From positions 1 through 64,000 of the forward strand of contig SUYG01000023.1 of the NCBI GenBank assembly GCA_015060555.1: DNA of 64,000 bases, given 5' to 3'. The number at the start of each line of letters is the position of its first letter. The stretch's first letter is position 1. The notes beneath the pieces were generated by a model. The model did not search any database and was not told the origin of the DNA. It saw only the letters and a list, made by a program, of their open reading frames with translations. Positions 33,290-41,705 of this stretch are shown here, piece by piece. The stretch comes from Physcousia sp015060555 (GTDB lineage Bacteria > Bacteroidota > Bacteroidia > Bacteroidales > Bacteroidaceae). Position numbers and translations under genes: made by a program.

Positions 33290-34471
33290 ATGAAGCGAAC
33301 GGCAATCATAGGTGGCGGCGCAGCCGGTTTCTTCCTGGCCATCAACCTGAAGGAGATGGCGCCAGATATAGATGTGACTATTTTGGAGCGCAGCCAACAC
33401 GTGTTGTCGAAGGTGAAAGTCTCGGGCGGCGGTCGCTGCAACTGCACCAACTCCTTTGAACATGTTGCGGATCTCTCGGCCGTGTACCCGCGAGGCCATC
33501 GTCTGCTGAAGCGCCTCTTTAAGCAGTTCGGCCCTGCCGACGCTTACGCCTGGTTTGAGCGGCATGGTGTGCCCTTGGTGACACAGGATGATGACTGTGT
33601 CTTCCCTGCCTCGCAGGACTCGCAGAGCATCATAGACTGCTTCCTGCGTGAGGCGCGGCGCCATCAGGTTCACATCTCCACGGGCTCACGAGTGGCCTCG
33701 CTCAGCGACCTGCAGGGTTATGACTACGTCGCCGTCTGCACTGGCGGTTCGCCGCGTCCAGAGGGACTGCTGTGGCTGGCCGACGCGGGGCATGACGTGG
33801 TGCCGCCCGTACCCTCGCTGTTCACGCTCAGCATTGCCGACCCAGCCTTCCGCGAGCTGATGGGCACCGTGGTGGACCCTGTCAGCGTGATGCTCCCCGG
33901 CACCAAGCTGCGTGCTGGCGGTCCGCTGCTCATCACGCATTGGGGTGTCAGCGGTCCTGCCATCCTCAAGCTGTCGAGCTATGCCGCCCGGCACCTCAGC
34001 GAATGCGCTTACCAGGTGCCGCTGAGCATCAACTGGACAGCGCGCACTGACGCCGAGATCGTGCAGCTCTTGCAGGATCTCCGTGCTGGACATCCCCAGA
34101 AGCAGCTCAACAGCGTGCGTCCTGCCCAGCTTCCCGCCCGGCTCTGGGACTATCTGCTGGCGAAGACGCTGCCCTCGCGTGTGCAGGACCGCTGGGACAG
34201 CCTCGGACAGAAAGACCTGAACCGCCTGGCCAATGCCCTCACCAACGACACCTATCAGACGGCAGGCCGTGCTGCCTTCCGGGATGAGTTCGTCACCTGC
34301 GGCGGCATCGCCCTCACGAGTGTGTCCCCTTCCACCTTGGAGAGCCGCCATATTCCCCATCTTTATTTCGCCGGCGAGGTATTGGACATCGACGGCATCA
34401 CGGGCGGCTTCAATTTCCAGGCCGCCTGGACCACCGCTTATGCCGTGGCCTGCGCTATTGCAGGGGCATAA
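33290..34471 (+). CDS. HI0933/BaiN-family NAD(P)/FAD-dependent oxidoreductase
   Basis: A 393-residue flavoprotein. KRTAIIGGGAAGFFLAINL is the FAD-binding start, KVKVSGGGRCNCTNS the family-diagnostic loop, and LDIDGITGGFNFQAAWTTAY the second FAD contact. Members of this family include BaiN, a bile-acid dehydrogenase, but most are uncharacterised, so I give no substrate. It sits between two hairpin terminators and is monocistronic. Confidence 0.88.
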   Translation: MKRTAIIGGGAAGFFLAINLKEMAPDIDVTILERSQHVLSKVKVSGGGRCNCTNSFEHVADLSAVYPRGHRLLKRLFKQFGPADAYAWFERHGVPLVTQDDDCVFPASQDSQSIIDCFLREARRHQVHISTGSRVASLSDLQGYDYVAVCTGGSPRPEGLLWLADAGHDVVPPVPSLFTLSIADPAFRELMGTVVDPVSVMLPGTKLRAGGPLLITHWGVSGPAILKLSSYAARHLSECAYQVPLSINWTARTDAEIVQLLQDLRAGHPQKQLNSVRPAQLPARLWDYLLAKTLPSRVQDRWDSLGQKDLNRLANALTNDTYQTAGRAAFRDEFVTCGGIALTSVSPSTLESRHIPHLYFAGEVLDIDGITGGFNFQAAWTTAYAVACAIAGA

Positions 34472-34472
34472 G

Positions 34473-34506
34473 CAGTGCCGCAGACCTTGGTTGGCCTGCG
34501 GCATTG
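34473..34506. terminator. Bidirectional hairpin terminator
   Basis: cagtgccgcag pairs with ctgcggcattg around a short loop, between the stop of the BaiN-like gene and the convergent carbonic-anhydrase-like gene. Confidence 0.6.
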
Positions 34507-34577
34507 TCTGATATACATTAAATATTCTTTGCTTTCGACTTCCGCGCCGCCGCGCTGCAACGGGCGGCATTGGAAAC

Positions 34578-35147
34578 TCACTGGTAGTCCTCGCCGTTGA
34601 GGATGTTCTGCGTGTTGGCGGGGTCTCGGTCGGCCTCGCGGTACCAGTCGGAGTACTCGATGTAGTGTGCGGCGTAGGTCTTGTTGAGGGCTTGTGCCTG
34701 CTCGGGATCTACGCGCTTGATGAACTTCGCTGGCACGCCGCCCCACAGCTCACCGTCGGGGATGTGTGTGCCTGAGAGCACCAGCGCGCCGGCGGCTACG
34801 ATGGCGCCGCGGCCTACGATGGCGTGGTCAAGCACGGTGGCTCCCATGCCGATGAGGGCACCGTCGAGGATGGTGCAGCCATGCAGCGTCACGCTGTGCC
34901 CCACGGTGACATCCTCGCCGATGTTGACGGGTGCCGTGCCGTTGAGGGTGTGCACGCAGGAGTTGTCCTGTATGTTGGAGCGGTTGCCGATGCTGATGTA
35001 GTGCACGTCGCCGCGCAGGACAGCACAAGGCCAGATGGTGACATCGTCACCCAGCGTGACTTCGCCGATGATGACGGCGCCGTCAGCCAGGTAGCAATGC
35101 TTACCGAACTTGGGCTTCAAGCCCTTCACTACTTTTACGATAGCCAT
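34578..35147 (-). CDS. Gamma-carbonic-anhydrase-like left-handed beta-helix protein
   Basis: A 189-residue hexapeptide-repeat protein. VIIGEVTLGDDVTIWPCAVL, NIGEDVTVGHSVTLHGCTI and LIGMGATVLDHAIVGRGAIV show the repeat; CVH, GHSVTLHG provide the three His expected to bind zinc. I start at MAIVKVVKGLKP, the family start. It may hydrate CO2 or act as an acetyltransferase-like trimer. It lies 22 bp downstream of a carboxyltransferase, which uses bicarbonate, suggesting a shared carbon role. Confidence 0.82.
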   Translation of the reverse strand: MAIVKVVKGLKPKFGKHCYLADGAVIIGEVTLGDDVTIWPCAVLRGDVHYISIGNRSNIQDNSCVHTLNGTAPVNIGEDVTVGHSVTLHGCTILDGALIGMGATVLDHAIVGRGAIVAAGALVLSGTHIPDGELWGGVPAKFIKRVDPEQAQALNKTYAAHYIEYSDWYREADRDPANTQNILNGEDYQ

Positions 35148-35169
35148 GATGTGAGGGGGCTTGTGATGC

Positions 35170-36954
35170 TTATGCCTCGCGCTCAAGCCATGCGATGGCC
35201 TGGCCCTTGATGACTTTCTTGCCCTGGAAGGCGGTGACATCTACGAGTCTTCCTGTGAAGGGGGCAGTGAGGGGCACGAACTGGCCGTACTGCGTCTGCA
35301 GGTAGCATACGGTGTCGCCCTCCTTATACTTGGTGCCAATGGCGGGTTCTATGCAGCGTGTCACGCCGGCATCGCCGCTGATTTCATAGAGCACCTGTCC
35401 GTTCTCGGGAGCCGCGATGGCGTCGGCCTTGGCGTGCTTGAAGGCGCTGAGCTCCTCCAAGGATACCTTGGGACCTGCCGTCGTCTGAGCCTTGGCCACT
35501 TTGGCCTTCTCGAGGTCGGCGAGGAAGTTCTTCTTGGCCTGTCCGCTCTTGTAGTTGCGGTACTGTTCGGGGTGCATGGCCAGCTCGTAGAGCTCTTCGT
35601 CGTCCTGTCCGCGGTCCCATCCGTTCTCCTCCATCTCCTTGATGAAGTCGGGGAGGGCGTTCTTCAGCAGCGTGTGGGGGTCGGCATCGGTGAATTCGCG
35701 GCCTTGCTTCTTGGCCAGCTCCACGAGTTCGGGGTCGATGGTGCCGGGAATCTTTCCGCTCTTGCCCAGAATCATGCCCCACATCGAGTCGTCCATCATC
35801 ACAAAGCGGCCCTTGCCCTGCGCCATGGTGAGCAGGTTCATGAGGGCGATGTTCTTGACATACTGCGAGAAGGGCGTCACGAGTGGTGGATAACCCACAC
35901 GCGGCCATACATAGGCCACCTCGTCGAAGAGCTTCACGAGGATGTCATCCTGCGAGAGTTCGGGCTCACCCTTGGCTTTCAGTGTCTGGTTGATGACACC
36001 GTGGATGCCGGCGAGGTCGGCCATCATAGAGCCCATCATGCCGCCGGGGAGACCGCAGCCCAGCAGCAACGAGCTCATGAGCTTGTTGCCCGGGTTGATG
36101 AAGTATCCGAGCCAGTCGTCGATGAACTCCTGCGTGAGGGCGCGGGCCCGCATGTAGGCATTCATGTTTATCTCTTTCACCTCGAAGCCCTCGTTCTTCA
36201 GCATCGACTGCACGCTGATGATGTCCGGGTGCACCTTACCCCAGCTGAGGGGCTCGATGGCGGTGTCGATGACGTCGGCGCCATTGTTGCAGACCTCCAG
36301 GATGCTGGCCATGGAGAGTCCGGGGCCGCTGTGGCCGTGGTACTGGATGATGATGTCGGGGTGCTTGGTCTTGATGGCCTTGGTGAGTGCTCCCAGCAGT
36401 GCGGGCTGTCCGATGCCGGCCATATCCTTGAGGCAGATTTCCTCAGCGCCGGCGGCGATGACCTGGTCGGCGATGTTCAGGTAATACTCGACGGTGTGCA
36501 CGGGGGATGTGGTGATGCAGAGCGTAGCCTGGGGCGTCATGCCTGCTGCTTTTGCCCATTTCACTGAGGGGATGATGTTGCGCACGTCGTTGAGGCCGCA
36601 GAAGATGCGGGGGATGTCCACGCCCTGGGCGTGCTTCACCTTATATTGCAGCTCGCGCACGTCGTCGGGCACGGGGTACATACGTAGTGCGTTGAGGCCG
36701 CGGTCGAGCATGTGTGTCTTGATGCCCACCTCGTTGAAGGGCTTACAGAAGGCGCGCACGGCAGCGTTGGGGTTCTCGCCCGCCAGCAGGTTCACCTGCT
36801 CGAAGGCACCACCATTGGTTTCTACGCGGTCGAAGACGCCCATGTCGATGATTGCGGGCGCGATGCGCTCCAGCTGGTCCTTGCGGGGCTGGAACTTGCC
36901 TGAGCTCTGCCACATATCGCGATAGACCAGGCTGAATTGGATTCTTTTCTTCAT
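35170..36954 (-). CDS. Oxaloacetate decarboxylase/pyruvate carboxylase-type carboxyltransferase, no biotin motif
   Basis: A 594-residue protein. Residues 1-300 are the carboxyltransferase barrel (SLVYRDMWQSSGKF in place of the canonical RDGHQS region, EICLKDMAGIGQP, QYHGHSGPGLSM); 300-460 is the conserved C-terminal domain. The last 75 residues are a lipoyl/biotin-like domain (IEPAIGTKYKEGDTVCYLQ, APFTGRLVDVTAFQGKKV). The position of the biotinylated Lys (A-M-K-M) reads LQTQYGQFVPL, so the attachment Lys is absent. It probably relies on a separate carrier protein or has changed role. Its own TATATTTG promoter lies at 36986. Confidence 0.85.
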   Translation of the reverse strand: MKKRIQFSLVYRDMWQSSGKFQPRKDQLERIAPAIIDMGVFDRVETNGGAFEQVNLLAGENPNAAVRAFCKPFNEVGIKTHMLDRGLNALRMYPVPDDVRELQYKVKHAQGVDIPRIFCGLNDVRNIIPSVKWAKAAGMTPQATLCITTSPVHTVEYYLNIADQVIAAGAEEICLKDMAGIGQPALLGALTKAIKTKHPDIIIQYHGHSGPGLSMASILEVCNNGADVIDTAIEPLSWGKVHPDIISVQSMLKNEGFEVKEINMNAYMRARALTQEFIDDWLGYFINPGNKLMSSLLLGCGLPGGMMGSMMADLAGIHGVINQTLKAKGEPELSQDDILVKLFDEVAYVWPRVGYPPLVTPFSQYVKNIALMNLLTMAQGKGRFVMMDDSMWGMILGKSGKIPGTIDPELVELAKKQGREFTDADPHTLLKNALPDFIKEMEENGWDRGQDDEELYELAMHPEQYRNYKSGQAKKNFLADLEKAKVAKAQTTAGPKVSLEELSAFKHAKADAIAAPENGQVLYEISGDAGVTRCIEPAIGTKYKEGDTVCYLQTQYGQFVPLTAPFTGRLVDVTAFQGKKVIKGQAIAWLEREA

Positions 36955-36985
36955 GAAAAAGCGTTTATGTTGCGTTTTTGTGGTG

Positions 36986-36993
36986 CAAATATA
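36986..36993 (-). promoter_or_regulatory. Promoter -7 box for the carboxyltransferase operon
   Basis: The minus strand reads TATATTTG, matching TAnnTTTG, 31 bp upstream of the start codon. Confidence 0.45.
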
Positions 36994-37090
36994 CGGAAAA
37001 AACCGCGTTCGCGCTGCATAAAACGTCAAATAAATCAGCCCGAGCCGTCACTTTTTACTTTTTTTGTGGTAAAGTTCAGAAGATAATGCC

Positions 37091-37098
37091 TACCTTTG
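37091..37098 (+). promoter_or_regulatory. Promoter -7 box for the C10 protease
   Basis: TACCTTTG matches TAnnTTTG, 59 bp upstream of the start codon. Confidence 0.5.
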
Positions 37099-37157
37099 CC
37101 TCCGTCGCCGTACACCAGCGTGCGGCACACCTGTTCGTGAACCCCTTTTTTTAGATC

Positions 37158-38861
37158 ATGATGAAACGACTTTTACTCCTGCTGATCTCTGTGGTCATCT
37201 CCGTCGCAACAAACGCCGATGGAATCGGGAAAAATGAAGCTTTGATGAAGGCTCAGCGGCTGATGCCCGGCAAGCGGTTTGTGGCAGCTGATGCCGATGC
37301 TATGGCGCCCTCTGTGCCAGCTAAGCTGAAAGGGAAGAGCCAGCCGTACTACATCTTCAACGCTGTCGATGGAGGCTTTGTCATCGTCAGCGGCGACGAC
37401 CGTGCCACCGACATTCTCGGTTATTCCTATCAGGGGCATTTGGACACGGCTGCGATGCCGGCCAATCTGCGATGGTGGCTTCAGGGCTACGCCCGTGAGA
37501 TAGAGGAATTGGAAGCGATGTCTCTGGCTGCTGAGCAGGCTGAGGATAAGCCTGCCGTCACGCCCATCGCCCCGATGATTATGACCCAATGGAATCAGAA
37601 TGAACCCTATAACAGCTGGTGCCCCGATGGCAGCTACGTGGACTACTACGAGGATGGCTACAACGCGGCCAACCGCTGTTTTGCAGGCTGCGTGGCCACG
37701 ACGATGGCGCAACTCATGTACTACTGGCAGTGGCCTGCCACCTGCGGCGCGTTGGACAGTTATGAAGTGGATGAGCACACCATCAAGGGACTACCCGCCA
37801 CCACCTTCAAATGGGACCTCATGCAGAACACCTACAGCCGTACTGCGAGCGGGGATGCTGTCGATGCGGTGGCCGAGCTGATGCGCTACTGCGGACAGGC
37901 TATACAAATGGGATATGGCGTTGACAACTCCAGCGGTAGTGTGAGCGCCGAGCTCATGGCCTCCACGTTCCAGTACAGCCCCAATTGCTGTCGTCTGTAT
38001 CGTGACAACTACACCGCTATCCGTTGGGCATCTATCATTTACCGGGAGTTGGCTGCCCATCGCCCTGTGGTCTATCGCGGTGATTCGGATACCAGTGCCC
38101 ATCTCTTCCTGATCGATGGATGCGATGCCAGCGGACTCGTACATATCAACTGGGGCTGGAGCGGCAGCTACGACGGCTACTTCTCCCTCTCAGCCGCCAA
38201 CCCGGGTGCCAACAGGTCTTACAAGTACAATCAGGCAGCCTTCATCAACCTGCAGCCCGCCGTGCCCGGCGAGAAGATACGGCCAGCCATGCAATGCTGC
38301 ATCGACGATTCGGAGGAGACCTTCCTGCACTACCGTTCGGAGTCCGCTACGCTGGGAGGCACCGTCGTGGCGCAGTACACACTCGAGCCCGATGCCACGC
38401 AGAATGCGGAAATTGGTTGGGCGCTGTACCAGGGCGACACCTTTGTGAAAGTTCTCAGCAGCAAGGCTGTGACGATTTCCGCTGAGCAACAAGATCACTT
38501 CCTCAACAACTCCAGCGTGATCTTCGACGAGACTGTGCCCGCCGGCAACTATCTGCTCTGTCAGATTTACCGCTTCGAGGGCGAAACAGAGTGGCTGCTC
38601 TGCCACCCCTATCGCGACTACGCCTATATGCTGGTGTTGGAACTGACAGACACCTATTTCTACACACGGCCCTACAACATGCTCACCGACGGCATCACCA
38701 CCATCGGCTATCAAGCTGCGGAAAACGGAGGTCGCAATGGCGCAGAAAGTGTGGGAAACTCAGCAGGAACCGGCTCTTGGTACAACCTGCAAGGCATTCA
38801 GGTGCCACAGCCCCGCAAGGGTCTCTTCATCAAAGACGGCCGCTCGATCCTCGTCCCCTAA
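37158..38861 (+). CDS. C10-family cysteine protease (streptopain-like), secreted
   Basis: A 567-residue protein: signal peptide, a propeptide with the Spi inhibitor-like fold (YYIFNAVDGGFVIVSGDD, about 63-82), then the catalytic domain. The nucleophile is C178 in CFAGCVATTMAQLMYYWQWP, and the His is H315 in TSAHLFLIDG followed by LVHINWGWSGSYDGYF. After about residue 370 comes a beta-rich C-terminal region ending WYNLQGIQVPQPRKGLFIKD, the local sorting-like tail. The family degrades host or dietary proteins extracellularly. The second ATG may be the true start. Confidence 0.9.
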   Translation: MMKRLLLLLISVVISVATNADGIGKNEALMKAQRLMPGKRFVAADADAMAPSVPAKLKGKSQPYYIFNAVDGGFVIVSGDDRATDILGYSYQGHLDTAAMPANLRWWLQGYAREIEELEAMSLAAEQAEDKPAVTPIAPMIMTQWNQNEPYNSWCPDGSYVDYYEDGYNAANRCFAGCVATTMAQLMYYWQWPATCGALDSYEVDEHTIKGLPATTFKWDLMQNTYSRTASGDAVDAVAELMRYCGQAIQMGYGVDNSSGSVSAELMASTFQYSPNCCRLYRDNYTAIRWASIIYRELAAHRPVVYRGDSDTSAHLFLIDGCDASGLVHINWGWSGSYDGYFSLSAANPGANRSYKYNQAAFINLQPAVPGEKIRPAMQCCIDDSEETFLHYRSESATLGGTVVAQYTLEPDATQNAEIGWALYQGDTFVKVLSSKAVTISAEQQDHFLNNSSVIFDETVPAGNYLLCQIYRFEGETEWLLCHPYRDYAYMLVLELTDTYFYTRPYNMLTDGITTIGYQAAENGGRNGAESVGNSAGTGSWYNLQGIQVPQPRKGLFIKDGRSILVP

Positions 38862-38882
38862 GCCTTATGCCCTCAAACCTGA

Positions 38883-38980
38883 TCAATCCATCGTGATGGC
38901 ACAATCAATCCATCGTGATGGCACAATCAATCCATCATGATGGCACAATCAATCCATCGTGATGGCACAATCAATCCATC
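38883..38980. repeat. Five 22-bp tandem repeats with a palindromic core
   Basis: The unit tcaatccatcgtgatggcac is repeated five times with a 22-bp period; some copies read ccatcatgatgg, a perfect palindrome. It follows the C10 protease gene. The spacing between cores is constant, about two helical turns. Confidence 0.85.
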
Positions 38981-39123
38981 ATGATGGATTCATCAGCACA
39001 ATGCATTTGTGGTCATACATATAGCGATGATGCGTGGAGCTGTATCCACTTCTCTGACTGAGGTCCTGAGAAAACCCAACTTGAAAGATGTGGCCATAGT
39101 CCACGCATCAAGAAGGGCGTCCG

Positions 39124-40389
39124 TCAGAAGACATCGATCGAGAAGACATCCACCCACGGGAAGATGCCGAGTGTGCTGCTGATCTTATTGATAGAGTTGA
39201 GGGCGAACCAGATGCCGCCCGTCTCGTGGGCCGACTGCCCGAACTGGCTGCCCCAGTCTTTCACTTCCATTTTTAGGTTGTAGAGGCCTTGCCCGTCGTG
39301 GGCGAAGGCGTAGAAGAGTTCTGCGTTGGCGACGGGCACCGTGAGGTCTGATTTGTTGTGCACGAGCGTGATGTGCTCGTCCTGTAGCGGTGTCCAGCCC
39401 GAGCAGAGGTCTTCCTGCTGGAAGGCTGCCATGAATTTTTGTGCGGTGGGCGACGCGAGGTCGCACATCTCCTCGGTGAGGTAGTCCGATGCGGGGATAT
39501 AGCCGATGAGGCGGTCGAGTGTTCCTACGCTGTACTCCTTACTGTAGAACCAGTCGTCGATATGGCTGAGTAGCGGTTCTTTGAAGATGTTTGCGTGCGG
39601 GATTCCGAGGTGGAAGTATTCGTTGAAGGCGAGGAGGACGGCCACGATCGTGGCGGGGTGGTCGCTGTAGTCGCGCTGGATGAATTGGCGATAGGTCTCG
39701 CAGAGGTCATAGGTGCCGCCGCCGGTTATGGTGTGGGTAATCTTCAGGTCGGGGTGTTGCTCGGTGATGACTCTCACGACGGCCAGGGCCGTCTGTCCGC
39801 CTTGTGAGTAGCCTATGTTGAAGAGTATCTTGTTGTCCCATGTGAATCCCAGCGTCGGCAGCAGCTTCTTGGCGGCGAGGAGGGCGTCCACGCTGCTCTG
39901 CGCGTTGGGGATGCCAATGCCGTAGGCCTGGTGTTTGTCGGCGGTGGCGCCGAAGCCATAGTGGTCGGCGCTGATGATAATGAGGCCGCTGCCCACGAGG
40001 ATTTTCTCTGCCGTCTGCTCGCCGCCAGTGGGGGAGTCATCCTCCTGGAAGGCTGAGACGCGGTTGTAGATGACGAGTCCGCGCGCTTTCTTCTTTAGAT
40101 GTTTGACGACCTCGTCGCCGACGGTGATGGCCGCCGAGAGGATGGCGGGGTTGCCATAGGGGTCGGTGGAGTGATAGTTGAAATGGTAGGCGGTGAGCTC
40201 GGCTTGGTCGTTGCGCACGGTAGCGGTGAGCGTGGGCGCCAGCGGGTCCTCTTCTTCGGGCTCCTCGGGTTGCGGCGGCCTGGGCATGGCGGAGCCGGGG
40301 GTAGTCTCGTCGTCGGCACAGGAGGTGATGGCAACGGGGACTGTAGCGAGGACCACGAGGAGGGCGAGGATGGATAGAAGTCGTTTCAT
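39124..40389 (-). CDS. Alpha/beta-hydrolase lipoprotein (lipase/esterase-like)
   Basis: A 421-residue lipoprotein with Cys24 after VAITS and a Pro/acid-rich linker (PRPPQPEEPEEEDP). The hydrolase domain has ISADHYGFGATADKHQAYG, the nucleophile elbow NIGYSQGGQTAL and a late SDLTVPVANAELFYAF acid region, with a candidate His near QSAHETGG. It resembles secretory lipases and prolyl-oligopeptidase-like esterases of Bacteroidetes. It would act at the outer membrane or periplasm. TATCTTTG upstream is the promoter candidate. The substrate is unknown. Confidence 0.78.
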   Translation of the reverse strand: MKRLLSILALLVVLATVPVAITSCADDETTPGSAMPRPPQPEEPEEEDPLAPTLTATVRNDQAELTAYHFNYHSTDPYGNPAILSAAITVGDEVVKHLKKKARGLVIYNRVSAFQEDDSPTGGEQTAEKILVGSGLIIISADHYGFGATADKHQAYGIGIPNAQSSVDALLAAKKLLPTLGFTWDNKILFNIGYSQGGQTALAVVRVITEQHPDLKITHTITGGGTYDLCETYRQFIQRDYSDHPATIVAVLLAFNEYFHLGIPHANIFKEPLLSHIDDWFYSKEYSVGTLDRLIGYIPASDYLTEEMCDLASPTAQKFMAAFQQEDLCSGWTPLQDEHITLVHNKSDLTVPVANAELFYAFAHDGQGLYNLKMEVKDWGSQFGQSAHETGGIWFALNSINKISSTLGIFPWVDVFSIDVF

Positions 40390-40805
40390 AATGGTGTATG
40401 TGTGTGCTGTTTGTTGAATTCTGTCTGCAAAGATAGGGATAATAAGTAAAAGAGAAGAAGAAAAACGCTGAAAAGTGCATGGAACCACGGAATTATGGAT
40501 TCGCGAGGGGAAGGCTGAACCGCTGGCAAAAGTGGCTACGCCACGGTAAAACACGAACCGTGCCATAGGTGCTTTAACCCAATCCAGCCCAAGGTGGGGG
40601 AGATTTGGGTGAAAATGTGGGGCGGGGATGAAAAACTCGCGTACCCTGAATCTGGGCAGTGGTTTTATGGTGGGGTTTTTGCTATAGAGACCATGGAAAA
40701 GGAAAAAACGTATATCTTCTAAACTTTTTATCGTTTTCGTGCGGCAATATGATGAATTATCCCTACCTTTGCAGAGTTTTATCGCGTACGTACAATAATA
40801 AGTAT
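40390..40805. promoter_or_regulatory. Divergent promoter region of the hydrolase and the aryl-polyene-like cluster
   Basis: The minus strand has TATCTTTG at 40428-40435 facing the hydrolase. The plus strand has TACCTTTG at 40764-40771, giving a leader of about 30 nt for the first cluster gene. Between them lie short dyads (cacggtaaaacacgaaccgtg) and no gene is seen. Confidence 0.5.
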
Positions 40806-41537
40806 ATGAAATATATCTTAGTTACAGGTGGTTCGCGTGGCATCGGACGTGCCATTTGCCTTAAACTGGCGGCCACGGGAATGCCTGTTATCATCAACTA
40901 CCAATCCAATACGGCAGCAGCCGAGGAGGTGAAGGGGCTGATAGAGGCTGCAGGCGGCCAGGCAGAGCTGCTGCCGTTCGACGTGGCCAAGCAGGAACAG
41001 GTGGAGGCGGCTCTTGACGCATGGGAAGCAGCACATCCGGAGGATTACATCAGCGTGCTGGTGAACAACGCCGGAATCCGCAAGGATAACGTGATGTTCA
41101 TGATGTCCGACGAGGAGTGGCACCAGGTGCTGGACACCTCGCTGAACGGCTTCTTCTACATCACGCGCCGTGTGCTCAGGCACATGATGCCTCGCCGTCG
41201 CGGTGGCCGCATCGTGAACGTGGCTTCGCTCAGCGGGCTCAAGGGTATGCCCGGCCAGACCAACTATAGCGCCGCCAAGGCTGCGCTGATCGGTGCCACG
41301 AAGGCGCTGGCACAGGAGGTGGCGCCCCGAGGCGTCACGGTGAATGCCGTAGCCCCCGGTTTCATTGATACAGACATGACGAAGGAGCTGCCCGTAGAGG
41401 AGCTGAAGAAGCTGGTGCCCATGCAACGTTTCGGGCGACCGGAGGAGGTGGCTGCGGCCGTAGCCTTCCTGGCATCTGACGAGGCCAGCTACATCACGGG
41501 CGAAGTCATCAGCATCAACGGAGGACTTTATACGTAA
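40806..41537 (+). CDS. 3-oxoacyl-ACP reductase (FabG-like), polyene cluster
   Basis: A 243-residue SDR. TGGSRGIGRAI binds NADP, NNAG (87-90) and the S141-Y154-K158 triad (ASLSGLKG, QTNYSAAKAA) are complete, and VAPGFIDTDMT is typical of FabG. It would reduce 3-ketoacyl intermediates on the carrier protein in each elongation round. As the first gene after the TACCTTTG promoter it opens the polyene cluster. I start at MKYILVTGG because the extra upstream frame is not homologous. Confidence 0.9.
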   Translation: MKYILVTGGSRGIGRAICLKLAATGMPVIINYQSNTAAAEEVKGLIEAAGGQAELLPFDVAKQEQVEAALDAWEAAHPEDYISVLVNNAGIRKDNVMFMMSDEEWHQVLDTSLNGFFYITRRVLRHMMPRRRGGRIVNVASLSGLKGMPGQTNYSAAKAALIGATKALAQEVAPRGVTVNAVAPGFIDTDMTKELPVEELKKLVPMQRFGRPEEVAAAVAFLASDEASYITGEVISINGGLYT

Positions 41538-41544
41538 TGCAGTG

Positions 41545-41700
41545 GCATTACGTGAATGACGAATGACGAATGATGAGTGAGGAATGAAGAATGAAGAATG
41601 AAGAATAAAATTTTCTTTTGTCCCCTGAATCCTGAATCCTGAATCTTGAATCTTGAACCCTGAATCTTGAACCCTGAATCTTGAATCTTGAAACTTTAAC
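41545..41700. repeat. Tandem-repeat spacer (gaatgaa, gaatcct/gaatctt units)
   Basis: About nine gaatga(a/c) units are followed by about ten gaatc(c/t)t/gaaccct units between the reductase and the first ketosynthase. The first type also occurs in frame inside the trmH-like and MMPL genes. Confidence 0.75.
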
Positions 41701-41705
41701 AATTC

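Noticed and set aside
38883..38980. Possible CRISPR array
   Set aside because: The 22-bp units are contiguous without unique spacers, and no cas gene is nearby.
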